Positions 34,571-43,974 are shown, counted from the first letter of the stretch. The stretch: 64,000 nt of DNA from Bermanella sp036960565 (GCA_036960565.1 JBALXQ010000007.1:1-64000), one strand, 5' to 3'. Made by a program: numbers and translations. The notes: generated by a model from the letters alone, not told the origin.

Positions 34571-35296
34571 ATGCAAAAACCTATTGCTGTAGTAACCGGC
34601 GCAAGTCGCGGTATTGGTGCTGCCATCGCTAAGAGTTTGATTGAAGCCAATTATTTTGTAGTTGCTTCTGCAACGAGTGAGTCAGGTGTAAGTGCCATAA
34701 AGGATACCTTGGCCGAAAACGGTACTGCCTTTGTATTGAATTTGTCTGATAAAAGCAGCTGCCAAGATTTCTGTAAGCAAGTGACAGAGTTGGGCGCTGT
34801 TTCTGTCTTGGTTAACAATGCAGGGATCACCAAAGATACACTGATGTTGCGCATGAAAGATGATGACTGGGATGACGTAATTGAAACGAACTTAAGCGGA
34901 TCCTTTCGTATAACTAAAGCGATGCTTAAAGGAATGATGAAGAAACGCTTTGGTCGAATTATCAATATCAGTTCTGTGGTAGGAGCGATGGGCAACCCAG
35001 GTCAAGCTAACTATTGTGCTAGTAAGGCTGGTATTGAAGGCTTTACTCGTTCTTTAGCGCAGGAATTGGGAAGTCGTAATATTACTGTGAATGCCGTTGC
35101 TCCTGGCTTTATTGCGACGGATATGACCAATGATTTGACCGAAGATCAGAAGCAGCTGATGATGGTTAATATTCCATTGGCGCGTTACGGTGAGCCAGAA
35201 GAGGTAGCTAAAGCGGTTAAATTCTTAGCTTCTGATGACGCGAACTATATCACTGGTCAGGTTTTGCATGTGAATGGCGGCCTGAACATGGGCTAA
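34571..35296 (+). CDS. fabG: 3-oxoacyl-ACP reductase FabG
   Basis: A 241-residue short-chain dehydrogenase. The NADP site is VTGASRGIGAAIA; NNAGITKDTLMLRMK, the catalytic Ser in INISSVVGAMGNPGQ, YCASKAG (Tyr-x-x-x-Lys) and VAPGFIATDMT are all standard for FabG. It reduces beta-ketoacyl-ACP in the FAS II cycle. It lies 24 bases after fabD in the conserved order. Confidence 0.96.
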   Translation: MQKPIAVVTGASRGIGAAIAKSLIEANYFVVASATSESGVSAIKDTLAENGTAFVLNLSDKSSCQDFCKQVTELGAVSVLVNNAGITKDTLMLRMKDDDWDDVIETNLSGSFRITKAMLKGMMKKRFGRIINISSVVGAMGNPGQANYCASKAGIEGFTRSLAQELGSRNITVNAVAPGFIATDMTNDLTEDQKQLMMVNIPLARYGEPEEVAKAVKFLASDDANYITGQVLHVNGGLNMG

Positions 35297-35429
35297 CTTC
35301 GGTAAATTTTGCTACTTCATATGATTGTTTTGACTATTTATTGCTTAAAATATGGTTAAAACAATCTGTTGACTTGCTTTACCGAGTGAATTGGCGACAA
35401 TCTGCCAAGTCTTTGGCCTGTATTGAGAG

Positions 35430-35457
35430 TTTACCCTTTACGAAAGAGGGGTATAAT
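35430..35457 (+). promoter_or_regulatory. Candidate acpP promoter
   Basis: TTTACC (35430-35435), a 16-base spacer and a perfect TATAAT (35452-35457), about 63 bases before the acpP start. A separate strong promoter for acpP fits the much higher demand for ACP than for its neighbours. Confidence 0.65.
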
Positions 35458-35520
35458 GTCGGCCGTTTACAGAGAATGGGGCTGAGATTTTTAAGCTCTA
35501 AATGAATAATAGGAAGAACC

Positions 35521-35754
35521 ATGAGCAGCATTGAAGAACGCGTTAAAAAAGTAGTATGTGAGCAGCTAGGTGTTAAAGAAGAAGACACTAAAGGTCCATC
35601 ACGTTTTGTAGAAGATTTGGGTGCAGATTCACTAGACACCGTTGAGCTAGTTATGGCTCTTGAAGAAGAATTTGAAACAGAAATTCCAGACGAAGATGCA
35701 GAAAAACTAACTACCGTTCAAGAAGCTATCGATTTCGTTATTGCACACTCTTAA
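35521..35754 (+). CDS. acpP: Acyl carrier protein
   Basis: A 77-residue acidic four-helix protein; the phosphopantetheine attachment Ser is in LGADSLDTVELVMALEEEF (DSL motif). It carries growing acyl chains for FabD, FabG and FabF, encoded around it, and for lipid A enzymes. A strong Shine-Dalgarno (AGGAAG) precedes ATG. It has its own promoter and terminator, so it can be expressed as a short abundant transcript. Confidence 0.98.
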   Translation: MSSIEERVKKVVCEQLGVKEEDTKGPSRFVEDLGADSLDTVELVMALEEEFETEIPDEDAEKLTTVQEAIDFVIAHS

Positions 35755-35772
35755 TTTAGACGTGTAATACTG

Positions 35773-35803
35773 AAAAACCGCCATTATCATAGGCGGTTTT
35801 TTT
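35773..35803 (+). terminator. Intrinsic terminator after acpP
   Basis: AAAAACCGCC, a nine-base loop, GGCGGTTTTTTT: a GC-rich stem followed by a seven-T run, 19 bases after the acpP stop. Confidence 0.92.
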
Positions 35804-35883
35804 ATGCCTGTGAAAGAGCTGTTATTACTTAATTGATTCGTTATTCGTATTAATTAATCGCCTAAGAATACTAAGGATAATGT

Positions 35884-37113
35884 ATGGCCAAGCGTCGAGT
35901 GGTTATTACTGGATTGGGTGCGATCACCCCCATTGCAAATTCTGCTGAGAAAACATGGCAGGGCTTGCTGGCTGGTAGCAGTGGTATTTGCAATATTGAG
36001 CATTTTGACGTCTCTAAAATGGCCACTAGATTCGCTGGCACCGTAAAAGATTTTACGTTGGGAGATGTAATTCCAGCTAAAGATGCAAAAAAAATGGACA
36101 CTTTTATTCAGTATGGTCTGGTAGCCTGTGCTGAGGCTTTGCAGAACTCAGGCCTATTAGATAGCCAATTTGATCCATCTAGGGTGGGTTGTGCTATGGG
36201 TTCAGGTATTGGTGGTTTGGGCACTATTGAGCAGAACGTGGCTCAATTGCAAAAATCAGGTCCTCGCCGCGTCAGCCCTTTTTACATTCCGTCGGCCATT
36301 ATAAATATGATTTCAGGGCAGCTTGCCATGAAATATGGCTTTACCGGTCCAAATTTTGCTATATCTACGGCTTGTACAACGGGAACTCATAATCTTGGCT
36401 ATGCTGCTCGTACCATTGCTTATGGAGATGCAGACGTTATGGTCGCTGGTGGTGCTGAAAATGCGTGTACGCCCAGTGGGATAGCCGGCTTTTGTGCGGC
36501 AAGAGCCATGTCTACACGAAACGATGATCCTACTACAGCATCACGACCTTGGGATAAAAATCGCGACGGCTTTGTATTGGGAGATGGGGCTGGGGCATTG
36601 GTCTTAGAAGAATATGAATTTGCTAAAAAAAGGGGAGCGAACATACTGGCTGAAATATCTGGCTTTGGCATGAGTGACGACGCTTTTCATATGACATCCC
36701 CTCCTGAAGACGGTCGTGGTGCCGCGATGGCCATGAAAAATGCATTAAAAGATGCAGGTTTAAATGGCAGTCAAATTGGGTATGTTAACGCTCATGGTAC
36801 CTCAACCCCAGCTGGCGATGTGGCCGAAAGTCGCGCAATTGAATCCGCTCTGGGGAAAGACGTTCTGGTCTCATCCACCAAATCAATGACAGGTCACTTA
36901 TTGGGGGCGGCGGGCGCTATTGAGGCAATATTCTCAATACAGGCGTTACTTAACAATCAGGTGCCCCCCACCATGAATATTGCTGAACTAGATGACAGGT
37001 GTCATTTAGATTTTGTCGCCAATGCTGCAAGGGATCTAAAGCTTGATCATGTATTAAGTAACTCATTTGGATTTGGTGGGACTAACGGCTGTTTAATTTT
37101 TAGCAAGGTGTAG
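35884..37113 (+). CDS. fabF: Beta-ketoacyl-ACP synthase II
   Basis: A 409-residue condensing enzyme. The catalytic Cys is in ISTACTTGTHNLGYA, with His residues in NAHGTSTPAGD and SMTGHLLGAAGAIEA, and GFGGTNG at the end. It elongates acyl-ACP with malonyl-ACP. The start MAKRRVVITGLGAI matches FabF. Its stop overlaps the region of the pabC start. Confidence 0.97.
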   Translation: MAKRRVVITGLGAITPIANSAEKTWQGLLAGSSGICNIEHFDVSKMATRFAGTVKDFTLGDVIPAKDAKKMDTFIQYGLVACAEALQNSGLLDSQFDPSRVGCAMGSGIGGLGTIEQNVAQLQKSGPRRVSPFYIPSAIINMISGQLAMKYGFTGPNFAISTACTTGTHNLGYAARTIAYGDADVMVAGGAENACTPSGIAGFCAARAMSTRNDDPTTASRPWDKNRDGFVLGDGAGALVLEEYEFAKKRGANILAEISGFGMSDDAFHMTSPPEDGRGAAMAMKNALKDAGLNGSQIGYVNAHGTSTPAGDVAESRAIESALGKDVLVSSTKSMTGHLLGAAGAIEAIFSIQALLNNQVPPTMNIAELDDRCHLDFVANAARDLKLDHVLSNSFGFGGTNGCLIFSKV

Positions 37114-37118
37114 TGCCT

Positions 37119-37949
37119 ATGTGGGTAATAGATAACCAGCAGTATCTAGGAGAGCTGGGTAGCTGGAATAGAGCAGCTCAATTTGGGGATGGTCTATTTG
37201 AAACCCTGTGTATTGTTAAAGGTGTTTGTCCGGCCTTATTTCATCACAGTAAACGCTTAAGAGAAGGTTTGCAGCGCTTATGTATCCCTAATCCAGAAAG
37301 TGATATTACTGGCATGCTTAAGGGATTCATAGAAAGCATGGTTCGTCATTCTTCTAACAAGGATGGCGTTTTAAAAGTTATTGTGAGTCGTGGCGACAGT
37401 GCTAGGGGCTATGGATTTGAAGATACAATTAAGCCCAGAGTAACTGTGTTTTATACGGCAGCCATATTACAGCCCGAAACCATTTATGACGGCGTTTGCT
37501 TGCAGTATGTTGAAGCTCAGTGCTCTATACAACCGCAATTAGCTGGTTTAAAACACTTGAATCGCTTGGAAAATGTACTGGCTAAAAAAGAAATAAAATC
37601 TGATTGTTTTGAAGGAATAATGACTAATTACTTAGGTAATATCATTGAATGCTCCATGAGTAATATCTTTTTTGAGAGGGCCGGTAAGCTGTATACTCCT
37701 GATCTTTCGTTAAGCGGGGTGGCGGGGGTGATGCGTCACCTGGTGATTCAATATTGTAAGAAAAATTCAATTTCTATCGCTATTGCAGACATTAAACTGA
37801 TTGATGTTGAAGGCTATGACGGGGCTTTTATTTGCAATAGCGTAATGGGTGTCATTCCAGTAAATAAAATTGCCAAAGAAGAGTTTCAGGTCAGTCCGTT
37901 GATAAGGAAAATAGTGACAATGGTTAGGTGTGGTGAGATTTATGACTAA
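37119..37949 (+). CDS. pabC: Aminodeoxychorismate lyase
   Basis: A 276-residue fold-type IV PLP enzyme that splits 4-amino-4-deoxychorismate into p-aminobenzoate and pyruvate for folate. QFGDGLFETLCIVKG, the PLP-binding Lys in LKHLNRLENVLAKKEI, and ECSMSNIFFE are family landmarks. I use ATG 37119; a GTG at 37113 overlapping the fabF stop is possible. It sits between fabF and mltG, as in E. coli. Confidence 0.92.
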   Translation: MWVIDNQQYLGELGSWNRAAQFGDGLFETLCIVKGVCPALFHHSKRLREGLQRLCIPNPESDITGMLKGFIESMVRHSSNKDGVLKVIVSRGDSARGYGFEDTIKPRVTVFYTAAILQPETIYDGVCLQYVEAQCSIQPQLAGLKHLNRLENVLAKKEIKSDCFEGIMTNYLGNIIECSMSNIFFERAGKLYTPDLSLSGVAGVMRHLVIQYCKKNSISIAIADIKLIDVEGYDGAFICNSVMGVIPVNKIAKEEFQVSPLIRKIVTMVRCGEIYD

Positions 37950-38970
37950 ACGTATTGGCTTAATTTTAAGTATGCTGGCTTTATGGTTATTTGCATTGGC
38001 CGTGTATGCGTTTTACCAGCTAAATGCACCTTTAAAAATAGAAGATCCTGTTGTGGTGAGCATGGAGAGAGGCAGGCCTTTGTCTAGTTTCTTTGTCACC
38101 CTAGAGAAAAACCAATGGTTAGAAGATAGTCGCTGGATTATGTTGGTGGCTAAGTTAAGTGGTAAAGCACATTTAGCGAAAGCGGGTGACTATGAATTGA
38201 ATTCCGGTATGAGTTCGTTAGATGTACTGGATAGAATTTTGAAAGGCATAACGGTCCAATATAAAATAACGTTAATTGAAGGGCAGAGCGTACGAGACAT
38301 GCTGCGCCGGATTGCCGCTCATGACAAAATTAAACAGGACTTACCTGCTGGCTTTGATGAAATTATGAGCTTGCTTGGTTTACAAGGGCACCCAGAAGGT
38401 CGTTTTTATCCTGATACTTATCTATTTGATGCCAATACCCGCGCCTCGGCAATACTAACTAGGGCTCAGGTTCGTCTTGAAAGTGTATTGGCGCAAGAGT
38501 GGCAAAATAAAGAGGAAAAACTGCCGTATAAAAACTCCTACGAAGCTTTGATTATGGCGTCAATAGTAGAGAAGGAAACGGCTGCGCCTGAAGAGCGAGA
38601 ACAAATTGCAGGAGTGTTTGTACGTCGTTTAGAAAAAAAAATGCGTCTTGAGACCGATCCCACCGTAATTTATGGTCTGGGTGATCGCTATAAAGGCAAT
38701 ATAAGGCGTAAGCATTTAAAAGAGAAAACGGCTTACAATACCTATCGAATGAAAGGATTGCCGCCTACGCCTATAGCTCTGGTTGGCCGTGAGGCAATAC
38801 ATGCAGCGCTGCATCCGAGTGAAGGAAGTGATTTGTACTTTGTCGCGAAAGGGAATGGGCGCCATTATTTTTCAGCAACTTTAGCAGAGCACAATAAGGC
38901 TGTACGAAAATATCAAATGAGTAAAAGAGTTAAGAAGTATCGCTCGACGCCGGTTCAGGATTCGAAATAA
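37942..38970 (+). CDS. mltG: Endolytic murein transglycosylase MltG
   Basis: A 342-residue YceG-like protein: a single N-terminal transmembrane anchor (residues 4-26), a LysM-like part, and the catalytic domain with MASIVEKETAAPEEREQIAGVF (Glu nucleophile region), LETDPTVIYGLG and YNTYRMKGLPPTPI. It cuts nascent glycan strands in the periplasm. ATG 37942 overlaps the last codons of pabC and follows GGTGAG, so the pair is translationally coupled. Confidence 0.95.
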   Translation: MTKRIGLILSMLALWLFALAVYAFYQLNAPLKIEDPVVVSMERGRPLSSFFVTLEKNQWLEDSRWIMLVAKLSGKAHLAKAGDYELNSGMSSLDVLDRILKGITVQYKITLIEGQSVRDMLRRIAAHDKIKQDLPAGFDEIMSLLGLQGHPEGRFYPDTYLFDANTRASAILTRAQVRLESVLAQEWQNKEEKLPYKNSYEALIMASIVEKETAAPEEREQIAGVFVRRLEKKMRLETDPTVIYGLGDRYKGNIRRKHLKEKTAYNTYRMKGLPPTPIALVGREAIHAALHPSEGSDLYFVAKGNGRHYFSATLAEHNKAVRKYQMSKRVKKYRSTPVQDSK

Positions 38971-39019
38971 ACATCATCACCAAGTGACTCTTGGTCATTA
39001 AGAATTAATAGGTTATTAA

Positions 39020-39658
39020 ATGAGTGCCCAAATTTCAGGGTGTTTTATCACAGTTGAAGGTATAGAGGGTGTTGGTAAAAGTACCAATATTCAATTTATA
39101 CAGGACTGGCTAGAGGAACAAAAAACTCCCTACATAGTGACGCGTGAGCCTGGTGGTACTGAATTAGGCGAAAGTCTACGTGAGTTATTACTGCATGGCG
39201 GAAGTGTTAGTGATGATGCTGAATTATTAATGATGTTTGCGTCTCGGGCTCAACACTTGGCGCAAAAAATAAAACCGGCTTTGAACGACGGAAAATGGGT
39301 GGTTTGTGATCGATTTACCGATTCTACTTACGCATACCAAGGCGGGGGGCGAGAACTTAATTTGAATAACATTTCCCAGCTTGAGCAGCTTGTGCATGCC
39401 AATATGCAGCCTGATTTAACCTTGTTATTGGATGCTCCGGTAGAAGTTGGCCGCGCTCGTGCGGCCAAGCGCAGCGCATTTGATCGAATTGAAGCTGAAG
39501 ATCTGACTTTTTTTAACAGGGTGCGAGATATGTTTCTTGCTCGTTCGAAACAGCATGATAGGTATAAAGTAATAGACGCTTCTCAATCTTTAGAGAATGT
39601 GCAGGCTTCTATCTTGGTTGCATTACAGGAATTAAAAGAAAAGGCGATGGCTAAGTGA
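39020..39658 (+). CDS. tmk: Thymidylate kinase
   Basis: A 212-residue P-loop kinase converting dTMP to dTDP. VEGIEGVGKSTN is the P-loop, TREPGGTELGESLRELLL and CDRFTDSTYAYQGGGR (DR-F/Y motif) follow, and the lid is short, AAKRSAFDRIE. Its last four bases overlap the holB start (GTGA). Confidence 0.96.
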   Translation: MSAQISGCFITVEGIEGVGKSTNIQFIQDWLEEQKTPYIVTREPGGTELGESLRELLLHGGSVSDDAELLMMFASRAQHLAQKIKPALNDGKWVVCDRFTDSTYAYQGGGRELNLNNISQLEQLVHANMQPDLTLLLDAPVEVGRARAAKRSAFDRIEAEDLTFFNRVRDMFLARSKQHDRYKVIDASQSLENVQASILVALQELKEKAMAK

Positions 39659-40653
39659 AGGTTGTAACAGCATTACCTTGGCTTGAGCCTATATGGCAAA
39701 GACTAGAGAAGCAATTTCATGAGCAGCGACTTGGGCATGCCATTTTGTTGCTTGGTCAAGAAGGGATAGGCAAGCGAGTTTTACTAAGAGAATTTGCACA
39801 AAAACTTTTATGCTTAGGCAGCTCGGAGCAAGGTCCTTGTGGCGAATGTGCAAGCTGCTTGCTTTATGATGCAGGTAGCCATCCTGACTTATTGATGGTT
39901 GAGCCTGAGGAGGCAGGAAAACAAATAAAAATTGAGCAGATCCGTAAGGTGACAGGATTTGTCAATACTACCGCTCAACGCTCACAGCGTAAGGTTGTTT
40001 TATTAGGTCCGGCTGAAGCCATGAATGTGAGTTCTTCTAATGCGTTACTAAAAAGCCTGGAAGAGCCCAGTAAGCAAGTGACATTGTTGCTGTATAGTCA
40101 TCAGCCAAGCAGTTTATTGGCAACTATCAAGAGCCGATGCCAGCAGTATTCCGTTTCCCCTCCAAGCTGGACTCAAGGCTTAAATTGGTTACAACAAAAC
40201 TCCCAAGACCCTGCTTGTGAAAGCATATTAAGGTTGGCGAAAGGTGCTCCACTTAAAGCGTTATCGTTATTGGAGCAGGAGGTACACGTGCATTACATGC
40301 AGTTTTGCCAGGATATGATGGACATGGCTCAATCCTCGGCAAACTGGAGTGCAACTTTAACTAAGTGGAAGGCTTGGGATGCTGGGATGATTATGCACTG
40401 GTTTTATGAGTTAATTCTGGATGTTCAAAAAACACAGGCCGCCATGGAACCCGGACAGTTATCCTTACAGGAATTAGCTGCTCAAAGTACTAAGGTTGCC
40501 GCGGTAAGTAAATATGAGCAAATTCAGGCTTTTCTGGATAAACTATTGCAAAGTCAGCAAGCTTATAAAGGGCAGGCTAATCCAAACCCAGTCTTTATAA
40601 TTGAGACGTTGTTAATTGACTGGTTGGCTCTATTGAGGCAGTCTCATCGCTAA
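39655..40653 (+). CDS. holB: DNA polymerase III delta' subunit
   Basis: A 332-residue clamp-loader subunit. LLLGQEGIGKRVLLREFA replaces the P-loop region, the zinc module is CGECASCLL with an upstream Cys, and SSNALLKSLEEPSKQVTLLLYS contains the sensor/SRC-like region. As usual for delta' the ATPase site is not expected to be active. GTG start overlaps the tmk stop. Confidence 0.93.
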   Translation: MKVVTALPWLEPIWQRLEKQFHEQRLGHAILLLGQEGIGKRVLLREFAQKLLCLGSSEQGPCGECASCLLYDAGSHPDLLMVEPEEAGKQIKIEQIRKVTGFVNTTAQRSQRKVVLLGPAEAMNVSSSNALLKSLEEPSKQVTLLLYSHQPSSLLATIKSRCQQYSVSPPSWTQGLNWLQQNSQDPACESILRLAKGAPLKALSLLEQEVHVHYMQFCQDMMDMAQSSANWSATLTKWKAWDAGMIMHWFYELILDVQKTQAAMEPGQLSLQELAAQSTKVAAVSKYEQIQAFLDKLLQSQQAYKGQANPNPVFIIETLLIDWLALLRQSHR

Positions 40654-40679
40654 GTTTTGTAACAAAAGGGTTTTAATCT

Positions 40680-41027
40680 ATGGCATCTAAATTTGGGCCC
40701 GGTAATGGTATTTTATCTTTAACTATAAAAGATAAAGCGGTGCTATACGCTGCATACATGCCTTTTATAAAAAATGGTGGTTTATTCATTCCCAGTAACA
40801 AAAGTTACAGCATGGGGGATGAGGTTTTTATGCTGCTTAATTTAATGGATGAACCTGAAAAGATACCCGTGGCCGGCAAGGTAGTTTGGGTGACACCTAA
40901 GGGCGCGCAGGGCAATAAAGCAGCCGGGGTAGGGGTACAATTTGCTGAAGATAATATGGCACGTAATAAAATAGAAACCCATTTAGCGGGCACCTTAAGT
41001 TCAGACAGACCTACCCATACCTTGTAA
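40680..41027 (+). CDS. pilZ: PilZ-domain protein (type IV pilus type)
   Basis: A 115-residue PilZ protein. LYAAYMPFIKNGGLFIPSN, MGDEVFMLLNLMDEPEKIPV and KVVWVTPKGAQGNKAAGVGVQF match the PilZ of type IV pili, which lacks the RxxxR c-di-GMP-binding motif and works with PilB and FimX. It follows holB as in Pseudomonas and Xanthomonas. The usual next gene, tatD, is absent. Confidence 0.92.
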   Translation: MASKFGPGNGILSLTIKDKAVLYAAYMPFIKNGGLFIPSNKSYSMGDEVFMLLNLMDEPEKIPVAGKVVWVTPKGAQGNKAAGVGVQFAEDNMARNKIETHLAGTLSSDRPTHTL

Positions 41028-41061
41028 TAAACTTAAAGCTTCTTTTGGCGAACCAAGTACA

Positions 41062-41088
41062 GGTGCATTTTGAAATTACGAGTGCACC
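41062..41088. terminator. Possible stem-loop between pilZ and the AraC gene
   Basis: GGTGCATT, an 11-base loop, AGTGCACC: an eight-pair stem (one G-T) between two convergent genes, followed by CTTTATT. The U-tract is weak, so this is tentative. Confidence 0.4.
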
Positions 41089-41100
41089 CTTTATTAAGGC

Positions 41101-42138
41101 TTAGTCACTTTCCTTTTTCTGAGCTTGTTCGCGATACTCTCCAGGCGTTAACCCTAACCAATTTTTAAAACTTCTATGGAATGATCTAGGCTCGCTAAAG
41201 CCCAATTTTGCCGCAATATCCTGAATAGATAATTCGGTTTGCATTAATAATTCTTTAGCCTGATCTTGTCTAATTTCATCTAGAATTTGCTGGTAACTGC
41301 AATCAAACTGTTGAAGTCGTCTTTGCAAAGTACGCTCGGTTAACCCTAGTCGCCTGGCCACCATTTCTTTTCTCGGTATGCCTTCCAGTAACAGCCCTCT
41401 GATAACATTTTTTGTTTGCATGGGAAGCGGCTGTTTATCACTTATATCAGCCATGAGAATTTCAGCGTGATTTTCAAGCGTTTTCAATAACCTTTCGTCT
41501 GGCTGGCGCATGGGCAACTGAATTAAATTCTCATCAATAATAATGCAACTAAAGGGTGCATTAAAATAAATGGGGCACCTGAACATAGATTGATATTGCA
41601 ATATGCTGCGGCTATCAGGCTGTTCAAATTCAAAATAAATTTTTCTAGGGTTTCCATCAGGTCGGTCCACTAAAAAGCGCGCAAAATTAACCCAGCTACC
41701 AAGGACATTTCCTATCATGTGGCGTCGAACTTCAGCATCTGGGTAATTACAAAACCAGCGCATCTCGGTATCACCGTTTTCAAGTGTTTTAAATTCTGTG
41801 GTGCCCATGTCCCCCACCAAACGTTCATATACAGGGGTTTTATGCAGCGCTTCTTTTAAGCTTTTACAATTCATAACCATGTAGCCTAATACACTGTATG
41901 AACCTGCTTGCACGTAGCGAGATGTTTTTAAACCAAAGCAAGGGTCTTGAGTTTTTTCAATTAAGTACTGAATGAGTTGCTGAAACTCTTCTCCGCTAAT
42001 GCGCTTTACATTATTGTTTAGTAATTCAGGATCAATTTTATTTTCCAAAAGTACAGTTTCGGGAGAAAGTCCATAATCCTTGGCTGCTTTCAGGTACTGT
42101 AATACTGCCGGCGAAGCGGCGTAGCCGAGTTGATGCAT
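41101..42138 (-). CDS. AraC-family regulator with arabinose-binding-like N-domain
   Basis: A 345-residue transcription factor. The N-terminal two thirds resemble the ligand-binding domain found in OruR/ArgR-like AraC proteins (LIQYLIEKTQDPCFGLKTSRYV...GSYSVLGYMVMNCKSLKEAL). The C-terminal domain holds two helix-turn-helix motifs (RKEMVARRLGLTERTLQRRL and IQDIAAKLGFSEPRSFHRSF ... GLTPGEYR). It is divergent from the FAD enzyme/GlpD/kinase cluster and very likely controls it; the ligand is unknown. Confidence 0.88.
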   Translation of the reverse strand: MHQLGYAASPAVLQYLKAAKDYGLSPETVLLENKIDPELLNNNVKRISGEEFQQLIQYLIEKTQDPCFGLKTSRYVQAGSYSVLGYMVMNCKSLKEALHKTPVYERLVGDMGTTEFKTLENGDTEMRWFCNYPDAEVRRHMIGNVLGSWVNFARFLVDRPDGNPRKIYFEFEQPDSRSILQYQSMFRCPIYFNAPFSCIIIDENLIQLPMRQPDERLLKTLENHAEILMADISDKQPLPMQTKNVIRGLLLEGIPRKEMVARRLGLTERTLQRRLQQFDCSYQQILDEIRQDQAKELLMQTELSIQDIAAKLGFSEPRSFHRSFKNWLGLTPGEYREQAQKKESD

Positions 42139-42363
42139 AATCGAATAAAGCTCTTTTATGTTTGTTATTAGACGAAATTTAACGCGGTTATTTGCCAGTT
42201 ATAAGTGGCATGAAGCGGTAAAAATCGCTTTGACTTTATTTGCACTTGCATTGGCATTTTTGGACAGTGTATCCAAATGAGCCAAAGTTAATATGGTTCC
42301 ATCATATCGGTAGATGAGTTGCTCGTCTATTTGAACAGGCAAAAAAACAATAGGATAAATAAT
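42139..42363. promoter_or_regulatory. Divergent control region with an inverted repeat
   Basis: This 225-base region separates the AraC gene from the FAD-enzyme operon. It contains TTTGGA-7-TCCAAA at 42259-42277, a perfect six-base inverted repeat and a plausible operator. TTGACT lies just upstream, but no good -10 at standard spacing is evident. AGGAT precedes the ATG at 42364. Confidence 0.45.
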
Positions 42364-43974
42364 ATGCGTCGTTGGAATGGTTGGGGTGATGAAAATTTTT
42401 CAATGGAAGCGCCGGGCAGTGGCCTAGATTTTTTACGTTCTAAAGTGACTCCTGGCTCAATTTTGGCCGATATTGACTTGGCTAGTGTTATAGCTCAAGT
42501 ACCTAACTCTCGTTTGCCCACCCATTTGCTAATTGATACAGATGCCGAAACTAGGGTGCGTCATGCTCGGGGTCAAAGCCTTCCTGATTGGCTGGCCATG
42601 CGTAGCGGTGACTTTGGAGTGTTTCCCGATGGCGTTGCCTTTCCTGAAAGCACTGAGCAAGTTCAAGAGCTTATGAAGCTTGCATATGAAAAAGACTTTA
42701 TCGTGATCCCTTATGGTGGAGGCACCAGTGTTGTCGGTCACATAAACCCCTTGGCCGGTGATCGTGCGGTATTAACCATTGATATGGGGCATATGAATAA
42801 ACTTATGGCCCTCAATGAAGAAAGCCAAATTGCGACTTTTGGAGCGGGTACACCGGGGCCGCAGGTAGAAGCTCAGCTTCGAGCTAAAGGATATACACTG
42901 GGCCACTATCCGCAGTCTTGGGAATTGGCAACAGTGGGCGGTTGGGTTGCTAGCCGTTCAAGTGGGCAGCAGTCATTGCGCTATGGGCGTATCGAACAAA
43001 TGTTTGCCGGTTGTACTATGGTAAGCCCAAAAGGAAACTTGGAGATCCCTACGATTCCTGCATCATCTGCTGGCCCTGATGTGCGTGAGATGGTGTTAGG
43101 AAGCGAAGGGCGAATGGGCATAATCTCTGAAGTACAAGTGCGAGTAACCCCTATTGCCCAAAAAGAGCAATTCTTTGTGGTGTTTTTACCGAGCTTCGAG
43201 TCGGCTAAAAGTGCAGTTAGAGAAATCGTGCAGAATAAAATTCCTTTATCCATGTTACGCGTCTCTAATGCACTAGAAACTGAAACCCAGTTGAAGTTAG
43301 CGGGACATGAAAAGCAAATTGGTTTACTGGAATCTTATCTTTCATTACGTGGAGCTAAAGAAGGCAAGTGCATGGTGACCTTTGGCGTTACCGGTAACCC
43401 AGCCCAAAATAAATTATCGTTTTCTCAAACACGCAAAATATTTAAGACTTATAGCGGAGTGAATGGCCCTAAAATGATGGGGGCCAAGTGGGCTGAAAAT
43501 CGTTTTAAATTTCCATATTTACGTGAAAATCTTTGGCTTGAAGGTTACGCGGTAGACACATTTGAAACGGCAACAGATTGGGAAAATGTCTCAGATTTAA
43601 TGCACTCAATGGAAAAGGCTGTGCGTGACTCACTTAAAGACGAAGGCGTTCAGCCTCATGTATATACACATTTGTCGCACATGTACGCCCAAGGTTGCAG
43701 TATTTATACAACTTACATATTTCCTAACGCTCAGACTTATGAAACAACACTTAAGCGCTGGAAAAAAATTAAGATTGCAGCATGTGAAACTCTGGCCACG
43801 GGTCGTTCCACAATTTCCCATCAGCATGGCGTTGGTAAGGATCACGCACCTTATTTAACTGAGGAAAAAGGTGTGTTGGGTATGGGAGCGATTAAAGCAT
43901 TGTTAGGTTTCTTTGACCCTAAGCAAAAGCTTAATCCTGGTACTTTGGTAGACGAAAAAATAGAATCGAACTAG
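42364..43974 (+). CDS. FAD-binding oxidase resembling alkyl-DHAP synthase (AGPS)
   Basis: A 536-residue vanillyl-alcohol-oxidase-type flavoprotein. MRRWNGWGDENFSM at the N-terminus, FAD loop IPYGGGTSVVGHINPL, WVASRSSGQQSLRYGRIEQM, and GSEGRMGIISEVQVRV match alkylglycerone-phosphate synthase relatives. Near the C-terminus GCSIYTTYIF holds the Tyr equivalent to that needed in AGPS, and TISHQHGVGKDHAPYL aligns with the AGPS His cluster, with Gln in the middle position. AGPS swaps an acyl for an alkyl chain on dihydroxyacetone phosphate. ATG 42364 fits family starts and has AGGAT upstream; a TTG at 42319 is unlikely. It is first of a three-gene operon. The substrate is not established. Confidence 0.8.
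   Translation: MRRWNGWGDENFSMEAPGSGLDFLRSKVTPGSILADIDLASVIAQVPNSRLPTHLLIDTDAETRVRHARGQSLPDWLAMRSGDFGVFPDGVAFPESTEQVQELMKLAYEKDFIVIPYGGGTSVVGHINPLAGDRAVLTIDMGHMNKLMALNEESQIATFGAGTPGPQVEAQLRAKGYTLGHYPQSWELATVGGWVASRSSGQQSLRYGRIEQMFAGCTMVSPKGNLEIPTIPASSAGPDVREMVLGSEGRMGIISEVQVRVTPIAQKEQFFVVFLPSFESAKSAVREIVQNKIPLSMLRVSNALETETQLKLAGHEKQIGLLESYLSLRGAKEGKCMVTFGVTGNPAQNKLSFSQTRKIFKTYSGVNGPKMMGAKWAENRFKFPYLRENLWLEGYAVDTFETATDWENVSDLMHSMEKAVRDSLKDEGVQPHVYTHLSHMYAQGCSIYTTYIFPNAQTYETTLKRWKKIKIAACETLATGRSTISHQHGVGKDHAPYLTEEKGVLGMGAIKALLGFFDPKQKLNPGTLVDEKIESN

Noticed and set aside
34651..34995. 114-codon minus-strand frame inside fabG
   Set aside because: It lies entirely within the conserved fabG catalytic region and has no Shine-Dalgarno or family signature.
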